From: Apium graveolens
Lineage: Eukaryota; Streptophyta; Magnoliopsida; Apiales; Apiaceae
Assembly (NCBI RefSeq): GCF_009905375.1
Contig: NC_133652.1
Coordinates: forward strand, 117,266,676 to 117,330,675
Reading direction: 5' to 3'
Length of the DNA: 64,000 nt
Below, piece after piece: positions 1-12,040 of this stretch. The notes beneath the pieces are model-generated. The model was not told the origin of the DNA. It searched no databases and saw only the letters and a program-made list of their open reading frames with translations. How positions within the stretch are numbered: the stretch's first letter is position 1; the number at the start of each line of letters is the position of its first letter. The position numbers and the translations under genes were made by a program.

Positions 1-1984
1 AACTGTGATTTATTAACCAAGACATATAATAGTTGAAGTACTATTGAACAGTATTGTTTATTAGTTCAGTTAATAACTTAGGTAATATGCTTTTAATAAC
101 ATACAGATCATATCACATATACTTATAGCTCTACAAGGATTAATCAGGTAATCAGATAATAAATACAAACAGTGGTGTTAAAGACTCAATTCAACAGGAT
201 TTATACCTAGGTAACTTCACCAATAGGTAAATAAGAATTTATGAAGTACACTGAGTTATCAAGGAACTTAGAGTCAAAACAACTAGGATACTGACTTTCC
301 TAGACTAAAAAAACATCAATAAACAATCTGTTATTTTATACAAGAACTTCATAATTTATCAAGGAAATAGACCTTATTTGAAACAATTTCACAAATATTT
401 TGAAGCACACAGATTCACGCTTTTAACTTCAGTCAAACAGATTAACTCAACAAGTTTACATTTACACTTATATTTATATTTCATTTAAACTTCAAAGACT
501 GATAAAGATTGTTCTTAACTTAACTAAGTGATCATTTTAAGCAATCATTGAAATATTATCCAGATTAATCAACAAACTTTCTTGACTGAATAACACAGCT
601 ACCAAGTAATCTTCAAACCAGCAGATAATCACACATTCAATGTTAATCCCAAGTCTACCAGATAAACATTTATCCAACAGATAATCATAAATCCCATATA
701 ACAACCTATATAACAATAATCCGAATTCATACTTTTAATTCAATCAGCCATAGAGTAGAATCAAATCTCAGATTCTTTAAACAAATACACAGAACATTCT
801 TCTCGCAAATAAAAATTAATCAGATAAAGTTCGATTCAACTCAAATCAAGTCTCTTAACAAACAAAATCAATCAAATTAAACTGAAAGGATTACAGAATT
901 CTTACCTGAGCTAGAGTCTGGCCTGACTCATAGGTCTTACCTGGTTGACTCAGTCGTGGGCTGAGTCAACTTCCGATTTACTCTTCTCCGTCGCATGCAG
1001 CCATCGAATCTCCTTTTTCGAGAAGATATTGCATTTACCCGCCTTCTCCTGTCATATAACTTGAAATCGAGTTAGATTTTTGCTGAATCAAAGACTCAAA
1101 ATCAAAACAAATGAATATATATATATAAATCATCGATTTTATGTCCGATTTGATGATTCTCGTTCGATTTATGCATAAATCGTCGATTTTTATCATCAAA
1201 ATCGAATTAATTTACCAATCCAATCAACTCTTTTCATTATATCTTTTAGAGATATAATGATTATAGTTAAGCATAGTATCTGTAAAATTCATCGAAGATT
1301 TGAAGGAAAAATGAAGAATTTGATCTAGGGTTCTTCGAAAGAGGCGGAGAGATAGTGTTTAGAGATTAGGGTTAAGAGTTGAACTGAGAGCGTGCACTGT
1401 ATAAAACAGTGTTTCACTTATATATTTTATGGAATAAACGAACCAGATTAATTAGGTTTACAAATGGACGGTTGAGATTAGAAGGTATTTTTTTAGAATT
1501 TGGGTTTTTGATTAAATGGGTTGGGCTGTTTTGAAAATAAATAGATAAACCCTTTTAAAAGGTATTTGGGCTGGATTAATTTGATTGGGCCGGATAAAAT
1601 AATACAGAAAATATATTTAAAAAACAATTAATATAGTTGGATTATTACATATATTTATCCTTATATAATTTTTCAAAAAAAAATATAATATCATAGAATA
1701 TATATATATATATATAATAACTGAAAATAATAATCAGTCTATATATGTATAGGGAAGACTTCTAAATATTATAAATCTCATGGAATAATAAATATTCACT
1801 CGATTAAGTTTATTTTCCCGGTTAATCTGGGCTATTTAATTATTATCTTAACCCAATCAATAAATTTCTTTATTGACAAATCTGAGTTTCAGATAAACTT
1901 AATAACCTGATCGGGAGGATATCCTTATCGTTGAGACTTCTTTATAATTCTCAACTGTTCTTTTTATATAAACCATTATTTCGT
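1..1984 (-). repeat. Non-coding DNA, probable 3' flank/LTR of Copia remnant CP1
   Basis: No supportable gene. The stretch lies directly downstream, in minus orientation, of the CP1 RNase H and is AT-rich. On the minus strand a TATATAAG box lies near 1415-1430, followed by a CCCTAA-rich leader-like stretch (1310-1380), as expected of an LTR promoter. A CAG/GTAAGA splice-donor-like site lies near 905-915 on the minus strand, and a TA microsatellite near 1699-1716. I could not fix either LTR end and no second LTR copy is in the window, so the LTR assignment is inference. Confidence 0.4.
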
Positions 1985-2505
1985 AAATTCCAACATTCCT
2001 AAATCCAAGCGGAGTTTAGTGAATCTTTCGAATTTAATGGTTTTGTGAATATGTCAGCGAGATTGATCTCAGTATCAATATAAGTCATTTTTATTTCGCC
2101 TTTATTGACATGATCACGTAAAAAATGATGTCTCACATCTATATATTTAGATCTAGAATGTAATACGGGATTCTTGCTAAGATCAATAACACTCGTATTA
2201 CATAAGATTGAGATCACGTCAAATTTTATATTATAGTCAGCTAGTGTTTGCTTCATCCACAGTAATTGAGCACAACACTTTGCAGCTGCTATATACTCAA
2301 CCTCGGTTGTTGAGATGGATACAGAATTTTGTTTCTTTGAAAACCAAGAAACTAAACACCAACCGAGAAACTGACAAGTACCACTAGTACTTTTTCTGTC
2401 GACTAAATGCCCGACATAGTCCGAATCAGAAAAACATACTAAGTCAAATGGTATTCCTTTTGGATACCAAAGACCAACATCAGTGGTTCCTTTAAGATAT
2501 CTCAA
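1985..2505 (-). pseudogene. CP1 RNase H domain
   Basis: An open stretch of 168 residues (2505-1999) covers most of a Copia RNase H. It begins at the conserved RYLKGT block, has the DSDYVG block, RKSTSG, the E of the STTEVEYIAA block, and ends in ADIFTKPL. RNase H removes the RNA strand of the RNA/DNA hybrid in reverse transcription. The normal C-terminus (a LGML-type ending) continues in another frame down to about 1985, so a frameshift near 2040 truncates it. Several conserved positions are altered, for example CNTS where CDN is usual. Confidence 0.75.
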
Positions 2506-3250
2506 TATCCTTTTTACCGCGGATAAATGAGATCTTTAGGTGCTACTTGAAACCTAACACACTTACAAACACTATATTGAATATCGGGACGACTCGCAAT
2601 TATATAAAGCAAGCTACCGATCATTCCTCGATATTTCTTTGTGTCTACGGGAATTCCTTTGGGATCTTCCATTAATTATCAAATGTAGACATAGGAGTAG
2701 AGATGGGTTTGGCATTATTCCATTTCGAATTTTTTTCAACATCTCTTACAATACTTGGATTGAGAGATATGGATGCCTTCATCAGATTGCCTTATTGCAA
2801 TCCCAAAAGAAATTTAATTCTCCCATCATACTCATCTCGAATTCTTTAACTCATATTTTTAGAGAATTCTTTACATAGTGCATCCATTTGTTGATCCAAA
2901 AATGATGTCATCTACGTATACTTTGTACGAGCAATATATCATCTTTTTCTTGCCGTCGTAAATAAGGTTTTATCGGCCGTTCCCATCTTAAATTTATTGT
3001 CTAGGTAGGAACTTGCTCAACCTTTCGTACCATGTTCTTGGGGCTTGTTTTAAGCCATATAGAGCTTTATATAATTTATAGACATGATCGGATGTGTTGC
3101 ATCTTCAAACCCGGGAGGTTGTTTCACATATACTTCCTCTTCCAAAAATCCCGTTTAAGAATGCAGATTTCACATCCATTTGATAGACTTTAAAGTTTTT
3201 ATGACAAGCATAAGCCAATAGCATTCGAATTAATTCAATTCTTGCTACCC
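2506..3250 (-). pseudogene. CP1 reverse transcriptase remnant
   Basis: No long frame survives. Translated pieces on the minus strand show the Copia RT order: a [13 protein letters not shown] block near 3160-3190, an EVYVKQPPG-like block near 3110-3140, a YGLKQAP-like block near 3040-3065 and a YVDD region near 2900-2930. Small insertions and deletions separate them. Only the order and wording of the fragments support the call. Confidence 0.6.
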
Positions 3251-4201
3251 GGTGTATATATTTCATCAAAGTCTATTTCTTCCAATTTGGGTATATCCTT
3301 GTGCAACTAATCTTGTTTTATTTCAAACGACCGTTCCATTCTCATCTAATTTATTTCGAAATACCCATTTTGGTACCAATTATGGAAGTATCATGAGGCT
3401 TAGGGATAAGTTCCCACACTTTACTACGAGTAAATTGGAGCAATTCATCTTGCATAGCAGAAATCCAATCCCTCGTCTAATAAAGCCTCTTTTGCGGTCT
3501 TAGGGTACTATTTAAGATAGAAAACTAAGATGATTCACAACGTTTTGAACTTGTGACCGCGTTTGAACTCCCTTCCTTAAGTCTCCAAGCACATTATATA
3601 ACGGATGACTTTTTATAGTGGGAATTGCTTGAGGAAGTTCATCTTCCTTTTTGTCCAATTCCAATGGATTTTTTTTATGTACTGGAGTCCCGAGATCCAT
3701 ATTTTCGAATTGGTCTAATAACCTTTTCAATATCATCTTGTTCAACATTTTCTTGGTCAACAAGAACTTTATATTTCTCCGTGGTTTACTTTCAATCAAA
3801 AGCGACATTCCATAGATTCTTCCACCACAAGCGATTTGATCTTAAACACTCGGTAAGCTTTACTATTGTTCGAGTATCCAAGAAATATACCTTCGTTTGA
3901 CTTAGGATCAAACTTTGTGAGTACTCTTTTGAATTTAATATGAAGCACTTGCTTCCGAATACTCGAAAGTAGCTTAGTTTTGGAGTTTTGCCAAAATATA
4001 ACTCGTAAAGAGTCTTTTGTTTTATAGATCGTAGCAAAACCCTATTAAGAATATGGCAAGCGGTTGATATAGCCTCAGCCCAAAAATACTTAGGTCAACG
4101 ATACTCATTTAGCATTGTGCTAGCCATTTCTTGGAGTGTTCTATTTTTTCGTTCAACTACTCCGTTGGATTGAGGGGTGTATGGAGCGGAAAAATTATGT
4201 G
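3251..4201 (-). pseudogene. CP1 integrase remnant, cut at 4201
   Basis: Minus-strand fragments cover the catalytic E block (NGVVERKNRT near 4140-4170), the following QEMA and WAEA blocks, and the C-terminal region (TPYELYFGKTPKLSYFRVFG near 3990-4030, then ECKCF-like and FLG-like blocks). The catalytic aspartates would lie beyond 4201 and are absent. Frameshifts divide the rest. The cut coincides with the first base of the GY1 LTR. Confidence 0.65.
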
Positions 4202-5180
4202 TGTAACACCCCCAGATCCGGGGTCGGGGATCCGGGTTGTCACGGTCTTTCTTTCCACAATATCACTTCACTTAATTAATAATAAATAACCTCATGCTGT
4301 GACCCCATACTAACACACCACAACCCGTTATAGTCTCAGAGATGAAATTGAAATAAGTACAAGTCTTTGAATCCACCATTTAAAAGTTATTACAACCCAA
4401 AATGATTACTTGATAAATTTACAGTTAATTGCCATTATCTGCCACAAGTTATAATTATACATAATTTGATTCTCAAAAGTAGATGGTCTGAACTACAATG
4501 GATCTACCTCTGCAGCTATAGCAGCTACAACATCATCGGGAAAGACGCGGGACGCTTCCCACGCGCTTGCGCTGGGTCTGCTGGAGTCCTGGCCATCTCT
4601 CCTAACTGTTGTTGTGTGATGAAGAAATAAAGCAAGAGTGAGCCTTACAGCTCGCAAGATAATACATAGTGATAACAATAATATAAGTATCTAAATGGAT
4701 ACTTACTAGAATCTTTATCGTGTGTAAGATAATTACTTACTAGATATAAGTAAAAACAAGGAATGAAGTTACCAATACTTCACTACACTTATATCCTTTA
4801 TAAAGCTACTTGAACTACCACCGTTCAAAGTATTATAAGTTTTTTAAAAAACATCCCATAGATGAGACCACAAGTTAAGACTTGAATAGATTCAATCTTT
4901 GAAATATTATTGAATGAAAAAAAAGTTACGAGATACTTTATTTAGTCCCGATATACTATATATCCCACATATATATCTCTTTAAACATTTCCTGGAACCT
5001 CTGTTAATGTAAAGTATGAATAGAGTTTGAAACATCCAATGAATTTTGGAAAGGAAAAGAATTTTGGCATAAACCGATATCTTGCTGATCAGGCAGAGAT
5101 ACCAATAAGTAACATTTTCTACTAGTAGATGGATGAATCCCCCACCGGTCATCACCCTGGCCACATAAGGACCTTGTGCT

Positions 5181-5270
5181 GGACCGCCACCCGGCCTCTT
5201 ACGCGTTGATGGACTGCCACCCAGCCACTTACACTTTCATAGACCGTACCCCGGCCTGTCGCTTATGCCG
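5181..5270. repeat. 30 bp x 3 minisatellite in GY1 3' LTR
   Basis: Three adjacent 30 bp units start at 5181 (GGACCGCCACCCGGCC...), 5211 (GGACTGCCACCCAGCC...) and 5241 (AGACCGTACCCCGGCC...). The period is exact, and the first half of the unit is the best conserved. The same array occurs in the other GY1 LTR and in both GY2 LTRs. Confidence 0.85.
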
Positions 5271-5759
5271 ACTCAATTAGATGGGCTTACTTCCCGAACA
5301 TTGGGCAAGTAATCAATTCATTTACCAAAACTGCAACCTCGTTGCGAATATAAAATACACCACAGAGCCGGATTCCCCAGGTTTTGGAGCGAGTATTTAA
5401 ATCCCCTTAAAAAGGAAGATCTTAAATATAAAAATGAGTTTTGGGATCCGCTCTGACTTTAAAAATCATTTTGAAGACTCGAAAACACTTTATAGAGTGT
5501 TTGGAGTAAAGCTGATTTAATGAAGTAAATCAGTCCCCAGAATATTTAGAAAATGACTGAATATTATTATTTAAAATAATATTCCCATAAAGAATAATCT
5601 TTATAAAATAATTGAAGTAGAGTATTAAAACTTATACTTGAAAACGAGTATTAAATAACCAAAGATATACTTATTATGAAAGTATTATCTTTATTTGAAT
5701 AATCAAAAATAAGTTTGATTATTAGCACCTTATTCTTTAATAAAATAAAGAATATATCT

Positions 5760-5990
5760 CAGCAATAATCGGAGTCATAGATCCTCAAATGAATATTCAA
5801 ATAATATTCATTAAATAATATAAACTGAGTCATAAGCCCTCAAATGAATATTCAAAATAATATTCAGATAATAAAATAAAAGGAGTCATAAGTCCTCGAT
5901 GAATATTCAAATAATATTCATTTAATAAAATAAAAGGAGTCATACGCCTTCGAATAATATTCGAAATAATATTCAATAATAAATAGAGTT
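5760..5990. repeat. AT-rich tandem repeat, ~55-60 bp unit, GY1 3' LTR
   Basis: About four imperfect units share GGAGTCATA(A/C)G, then CCTCAAATGAATATTC, then an inverted AATAATATTC. Each unit can fold on itself (GAATATT/AATATTC). The array is also in the other LTRs of this family. Confidence 0.75.
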
Positions 5991-6040
5991 AAAGTTATCA
6001 AATAAACCTTATTCGATTAATAGTTTTGAAAACTATGACC

Positions 6041-6071
<31 letters not shown>

Positions 6072-8162
6072 TTATATCCATATATACAAAATCTACTCGG
6101 GATCCTCGACTCCCCGGTTTTAGAAATATTTTCACCTTTGGGTCCCTGTACTAAGGGTATATGCAAATTACCGCTATCCTCTAGCATAGGTATTAATCAC
6201 TGAATCAACAGATATATATGGAAAGAATACGAAACAGGCATGCATATATATATATACCATAGTAGCATGCTTCAATATATTGCAACATTTGCTAATTAAC
6301 CAACATGCATCTATCACAAGATAATGCAAATACATATATTTATCACAACAACAGTGATAACGGGTAGAAAAAACTTGCCTGAGCGACTCGGGGGTGATAA
6401 AAGGCTCGGGACGAGTCTGGTAACCTATAAACAACAAGTAAGTTAGAATTAAACCAAAATCACTTGTAAATCTATACTTTAACTAACTTAGACTCTAACG
6501 CTTGTTTGCGCTCACTGATTCGCTTAAGTCACTCGGGTACCCTCGGCTCCACCATTTTTAATAATTTAACCTTTACGAGTTTTAAAGCGATTCCTTCGCG
6601 AGTGTCTTACCAACTGCCTAACACACTTACCATAAATGTTTCATACATTAATTAACCCCTTTTTGGTCTTTAACCTATGTTTCAAAGTAAGGCGAGGGAA
6701 AAAGTTTCGTTCGCGAAACGCCGTTACTTGAAACGGTCGTTTCTCCTAAACCGTTCATCGGAATCGAACGTACTACATATCAAAACGAAGCTCGTAACAT
6801 GAGCTATCTAAACATGGCAGTGGTCATAATCTAGCAGGGGTTCTCCGGGTCCTAATGCTATGCACAAAACAAGTCCAAAGAAAATCGGACGTTACGACGG
6901 CTATGTTTACGCGATTTCCATATTTTAAACCATTCAAAACCATTCCAAATCACCTCAAATCAACACAACAACCAACATCCATCCTTATCACATCATAACA
7001 ACCCCAACCAATTCAATTTAATCATTCATACTTATGCCTAAACTTAACTTTAATCATACTTAAGTTCTTTTAATCAAAACCACAACATTTACCATTCCAT
7101 TTCACTACCATTTCAAATCCCAAACTCTAATCACAACACAAGCTACAATATCATCCTACTAATCAAAATCAGTCTTATAATATTAGGAATCTAGGGTTTG
7201 GAGATGGTATACCTTCCTTGAAGTGGTGGGAGGAGCTAGGAAGCCTTAAGAAGCTTTGAGAAGTCTTAAGAATGCTTGGATCTTCAAGAAAAACAAGAAA
7301 AACTTCAAGTTAAAACTTGAAAACACTATTCATAGTCTTCTTCTTTGATTAAATGAAGAAAGATTGAGAAGGAATTAATGGCTTTAAACTCATGATATAG
7401 CCCTAACTAAGCATGAGATGATTAGGGAATTTACTCACCAATTTAGGAAGCTTGGATCTTGGATTTTGAAAAAATCTTGCCTTTAAAAAGTGAAAAAGCC
7501 GAGAGCAATGAAGAACTAATGCCTTTGGTTTCTTTTTGTTTGATGAGAATGAATTATTTGGCTTGGTTGGTTGTAGTTTTGTATTTGATTTAGTCAATTA
7601 CCTTCTTGCCCTTGAATTTGTATGGTTACAAAGCCACCACACCTCCTTCCTTCCCATGTCATGCTTATGTCATCCTCATGATGTCATCCTCCCTTCCTTG
7701 TCCTCTTTCTATTGGTTGGATGACATCATTCCACTAATCCCTTTGATTAACTTCCTAATCGTTTGCCTAATGACCGCTGATCTGTTATACGGTTCGCTTA
7801 ACTTTCATTTCGTTTATCGTTTGAAGGATCATACCCGGGATCTTATTACTTAGGTTCCTTTAACCTTGCTCAATAACATTATATCCTTTTTATGATCCTC
7901 TATTATATTCCTTAATTTAAATCCTTTTTATCCTGTTACCCTTATACTCAATTCTCTCCGTATCTTGTGGATTTCCGGGAAAAACCAAAGTGTTCGGAAT
8001 TGGATTCTGACGATCTTTACATATACTTATAACTTCATAGAGTACTAATATATCCCAGAATATCCATAACAGAACCCCTACATAGTGTGGGCGTGAAAAA
8101 TTTTCTCATTCAGCTAAAACACTATTCACCAGGGTTACAAAAAGTTGAAAATTTTGGGGTTA

Positions 8163-8628
8163 TTACAGTCTCCCCTCCTTAAAAGGATTCCGTCCCGGAA
8201 TCAAACAGAAAACAAATGGGGGTACTTTTCTAGCATTGTGGCTCTCTAGTTCCCAAGTTGATTCTTCCACGTTATGATTCTGCCATAGTACTCTGACTAG
8301 CTTGATCACTTTGTTCCGAAGCACCTGCTCCTTCTTATCCATAATCCTTACTGGCTTCTCCACGTAAGTTAGATCTGGCTGCATATCCACCTGCTCGTAC
8401 TCCACTATGTGTCTGGCATTCCGATTATACCTCCTTAGCATTGAACACATGGAACACATTATGAACTTGTTGCAAATTAGGGGGTAGGGCTAGCTCGTAA
8501 GCTAACTTTCCAATCCGTCTTAATATCTCAAAAGGTCCAATGTATCTTGGGCTTAGTTTCCTTTCTTTCCGAACCTCATTAATCCCTTCCAAGGGGATAC
8601 TTTCAACAGTACTAAGTCCCCTACTCAT
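8163..8628 (-). pseudogene. GY1 integrase C-terminus and chromodomain
   Basis: The segment 8628-8425 carries the integrase C-terminal block (LSPRYIGPFEILRRIGK, then LAYELALPPNLQQVHNVFH). After a frame change, 8459-8163 carries the chromodomain (YVEKPVRIMDKKEQV, KLVRVLWQNH, VEESTWELES). In chromoviruses this C-terminal chromodomain is thought to steer integration to marked chromatin. It runs to the polypurine tract, so the end of pol overlaps the LTR approach as usual in this lineage. A frame change near 8430-8460 breaks continuity. Confidence 0.85.
8168..8180 (-). other. GY1 polypurine tract
   Basis: AAGGAGGGGAGAC on the minus strand lies directly against the first base of the 3' LTR. This is where plus-strand DNA synthesis is primed in LTR elements. 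GY2 has the near-identical AAGGAGGGGAGAA in the same place. Confidence 0.9.
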
Positions 8629-8845
8629 ATTCCTTGTCCTTTCGGGCTAGGTCTGCATATTTCTTCTGTCTGTCTTGGGCTGCTACAAGTCCGCCCTCTG
8701 ATAAGATCCACTATATCTTTGGTCCTTTGGACCACTTCGGGTCCGAGGCATCTTCCGCTCTCCTACTTCATCCCAGTATAAGGGAGATCGACACCTTCTT
8801 CCGTACAGGGCCTCATAAGGCGGCATTCCGATGCTAGCATGAAAG

Positions 8846-9570
8846 CTATTGTTTATAAGCAAACTCGATCAACGGCAAGTGATCATCCCAACTTCCTTTA
8901 AGGTCTATTGCACAGACTCTCAACATATCTTCTAGTGTCTGGATGGTCCTTTCACTCTGTCCATCCGTCTGGGTTGGTACGCTGTACTCATATTTAACTT
9001 GGTCCCCGCACACTCCTGAAAGCTCCTCCAAAATCTGGAGTTGAACCTGGGGTCTCGGTCTGAGACAATGGACGCTGGGACTCATATCGCGTCACTATTT
9101 CCTTAAGGTAAATGTCCACCAGTCTATCGACTGTGTATCTCTCATTGATAGGAATGAAATGAGCTGACTTTGTCAGTCGGTCTATAATTACCCAAATGGC
9201 GTCGTGATTGGCGTTCGTCCTTGGCAAAGCCTACAACAAAATCCATCGCTATCTGTTCCCATTTCCATTCGGGAATCTCCAGGGGTCGCAAAAGTCCACT
9301 GGGTCTCTGGTGCTCTGCCTTTACTCTTTGGCAAGTCAAACACTTGTTTACCCATTCTGCTACGTCCCTCTTCATGTTGGGCCACCAGTAATATTCCTTC
9401 AAATCCCTATACATCTTGGTACTCTTCCCGGGTGGAATGGAATACCTTGAACTATGGCTTTCATCCAAAATCTTATCTTTAAGTTCTTGAACATTCGGAA
9501 CCCAAATTCGGTAGGAGTACCTCATTATCCCTTTATCATCTTTCTCAGTATGGATCTCCTCTCCAGTCAT
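8846..9570 (-). pseudogene. GY1 integrase core
   Basis: The stretch 9570-9142 holds the zinc-binding part (DESHSSRY, YYWWPNMKRDVAEWV, CLTCQRVKAEHQ) and the first catalytic block (WKWEQIAMDFVVG). The next pieces, 9227-8994 and 9085-8846, carry WVIIDRLTKSAHF and [17 protein letters not shown] with the catalytic E. The second histidine of the zinc site appears replaced (SIPPG where IHPG is usual). The second aspartate block (SDRDPR) is readable only in another frame near 9050-9070. At least two frameshifts interrupt it. Confidence 0.85.
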
Positions 9571-9589
9571 TGACTCTCTGCTTCATTCA

Positions 9590-10259
9590 TTATTTTCTCC
9601 TGGACAATTGAATCTTTTCAATAACTCTGCTGCATTGAGATCTCAAAAGCTTTTCAGTTCCGGTTTCGGTTACCTTTACTTCTATTTCCATTCTCTCAAA
9701 ATCCCTATCAACTCTTCCGAAGTCGTTAATCATTCTGAGTCTTTCCTTTCTACTAAGGGCATCAGCCACCACATTGGCTATTTTCCCCTGGATGATAGAG
9801 AATCTCACAATCATAGTCCTTGATTAGTTCTAACCATCTCCTCTGGCGCATGTTGAGCTCTTTATGCGTAAATATGTACTTGAGGCTCTTATGGTCTGTG
9901 AAAATCTCGCACTTCTCTCCATACAAGTAGTGCCTCCAAATTTTTAAAGCAAATACTATTGCCGCGAGCTCAAGGTCATGAGTAGGATATCTAACCTCGT
10001 ATTCCTTCAGTTGTCTCGACGCATAAGAAATACTTTACCGTGCTGCATAAGCACACATCTTAATCCTTTGTGCGACACGTCACTATATATCACAAAATCT
10101 CCTTTTTCCGTCCGTCAATGCCAATACCGGAGCCGTTATCAACCTTTTCTTTAATTCCTGAAACTGTTCTCGCATTTCTCCGGTCCATTCAAACTTCTCT
10201 GTCTTACGAGTAAGTCGTGTCAAAGGGGCTGCAATCTTCGCAAAGTCCTGAACAAATCT
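9590..10259 (-). pseudogene. GY1 RNase H region
   Basis: Minus-strand pieces follow the RT. The end of the domain is clear at 9814-9760 ([15 protein letters not shown]), and an ASRQLK-like block lies near 10000-10020. Small indels split the domain. The linker to integrase (9590-9700) is rich in acidic residues. Confidence 0.7.
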
Positions 10260-11000
10260 ACGATAGTAGCCGGCCAATCCTATGAAACTCCTTATCTCTG
10301 GGTGTGGTTGGCTTTCCCAATTTGAGACCGCCTCTATCTTGGAGGGGTCGACCATACTCCTTCTTATTTATCACATGTCCTAAAAACTGTACTTCATTCC
10401 GCCAGAATTCACACTTCGAGAATTTGGCATATAACTGCTCCTCTCTGAGTATTCCTAGAGCTATCCTCAAATGCTCTGCATGTTCTGCCTCAGTCCTTGA
10501 GTAGATCAAAATATCATCGATAAAAACTATCACACACTTGTCCAAGTACTTCTTAAATACTCTATTCATTAAATCCATGAAAGCCGCTGGGGCGTTGGTT
10601 AATCCAAAGGACATTACCAAGAACTCATAATGCCCATACCTGGTACGGAACGCTGTCTTGGAAATATCTTCGGGTTTAATCTTTAGTTGGTGATATCCAG
10701 TTCTCAGGTCGATCTTGGAAAATAAACAGCATCCTTTAGCTGGTCGAACAGATCGTCTATTCTAGGTAATGGGTACCTGTTCTTTATGGTTAGCTTGTTC
10801 AACTCTCGATAGTCTATGCACAACCTCATGCTCCTCATCTTTCTTCTTAACAAATAAAACTGGTGCTCCCCACGGAGACACACTAGGGTCTTATCATACC
10901 CTTATCCAAGAGTTCCTGCAATTGGATAGCTAATTCCTTCATTTCTAACAGGGCTACCGGTAGGTGCTTTGAAACTGGCGCCGTCCCTGGGGCCACCTCA
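10083..11000 (-). pseudogene. GY1 reverse transcriptase
   Basis: The clearest segment (10620-10258) reads [20 protein letters not shown], then the catalytic [12 protein letters not shown] (FIDD form of the YxDD motif), then HLGILRE-type and FLGHVI blocks. The thumb and connection follow at 10355-10083 ([28 protein letters not shown]). Upstream of 10620, the [13 protein letters not shown] and [12 protein letters not shown] blocks are readable in changing frames between about 10880 and 10760. Several single-base frame changes make it inactive as read. Given the many homopolymer differences between the two LTRs, some may be sequencing errors. Confidence 0.85.
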
Positions 11001-11407
11001 ATAGCAATTCAATCACTCTATCGGGTGGTAATCCCCGGAAGGTCTTGTGGGAATACATCTTCAAATTCGTTGACTACTGGAATATCTGTAGTTGGGCACC
11101 TCCTTCTGCGTGTCCACCACATAGGCTAGGTAGCCTCACTTCCTTTTCATAGCATCCTTTTGGCCTGGCCATGGTCAAAAATTTATGCGCCTGCCTCTTT
11201 CCTCTAAATATAACTTCTTTCTTCCGGGGATATTTAACTTAACTTTCTTCCCTTTACAGTCTATCTGAGCATCGTTGCTAGATAGCCAGTCCATTCCCAA
11301 AATCACATCAAACTCCCCTAATTAAAAGGAATCAGATCTAACACTGAAAGATTGCTCCCCTATGCCTATCTCACAGGCGGGGTGAATCTGGTTAACAGGA
11401 ATAATTT

Positions 11408-11840
11408 TCATGATTGGCTATTTCTCACTTGTAAGGGTTCTATCAAGGGTTCAGCCTTAAGTCTTAACTTACGCGCAAGGTCCTTTGATATAAAAGATTT
11501 AGTTGCTCCCGAATCAAATAAAACATTTGCACTGACTGAATTTAGAGAAAGGGTACCTGCTATCACATCTGAATCTTTCATAGCATCCTGGACTGTCATG
11601 TTGAAAGTCCTCGCAGTAGGTGGCTTATTGGAAGCAGCCCTGCTTGCTCCCGAAGCTGCTGGTTTGTTCATTGGGCATTCCCTCTTCCAATGACCTGGGC
11701 GTCCGCACTGATGACAAGTGGCGGTTGGAACGACGGCAAGGGGTTGATGATGGGCACTTATTTGAGTAGTGGCCTTCCCGACCGTACTTAAAATAGGTTA
11801 CTAGGCTTTCCTTTACACTCCCCAGTGTGATTCCTTCCAC
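11408..11840 (-). pseudogene. GY1 gag zinc knuckle and aspartic protease
   Basis: The nucleocapsid knuckle near 11790 reads YFKYGREGHYSNKC, so two of the four metal ligands (the first two C of CFKC) appear lost or mis-sequenced. In an overlapping frame, 11671-11408 carries the protease: AGTLSLNSVSANVLFDSGAT with the DSGA catalytic aspartate, then KSFISKDLARKL. This enzyme would cleave the gag-pol polyprotein. Context between gag (right) and RT (left) agrees. Confidence 0.8.
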
Positions 11841-12040
11841 ATATGTTACAGGCTGGCAATGGGGGATCGAGACTGGGTTGAATAGGACATTCTTGACTTC
11901 TGGCAGCCCTGGCTCACACTCACACTCATTGGCCGCTTAAACCCAGTGTTCCTTCCTGGTAGGGACACTGCTCCTCGATTAAATCTAGTTGGGAAGCTCC
12001 TTCCTGCGGAAACCTCCACCCATGCTCATACTTTTCCTCT

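Larger units (their letters stand above)
1985..4201 (-). mobile_element. CP1: truncated Ty1/Copia (Sirevirus-like) retrotransposon
   Basis: On the minus strand the order is integrase, reverse transcriptase, RNase H, as in Copia elements. The integrase fragment begins abruptly at 4201 (sense HNFSAPYTPQ then NGVVERKNRT), where the LTR of GY1 starts, so gag, protease and the N-terminal integrase are missing. They do not reappear to the right of GY1. The RNase H wording (RKSTSGTCQFLG, CCAQLLWMK, ADIFTKPL) resembles the Sirevirus branch. RT and integrase are broken by many frameshifts, so this is an old dead copy. Confidence 0.8.
4202..8167 (-). repeat. GY1 3' LTR (3,966 bp)
   Basis: It starts TGTAACACCCCCAG on the plus strand and ends GGGGTTATTACA. 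It matches 14248-18205 along its whole length with scattered substitutions and many single-base length differences. It contains a 3 x 30 bp GC-rich minisatellite (5181-5270), an AT-rich tandem region (about 5760-5990) and a TA-rich stretch (about 6044-6072). Short open frames inside it differ between the two LTR copies and look like noise. Confidence 0.93.

Noticed and set aside
1985..1996. TGTTGGAATTTACG (minus) as the LTR start of CP1
   Set aside because: In another frame this stretch encodes the usual RNase H ending (LDLGMLEF), so it is coding sequence, and no second LTR copy supports it.
7536..7853. Open frame inside the GY1 LTR (and its counterpart at 17640-17957)
   Set aside because: The frame changes between the two LTR copies through one-base indels and has no domain sense.
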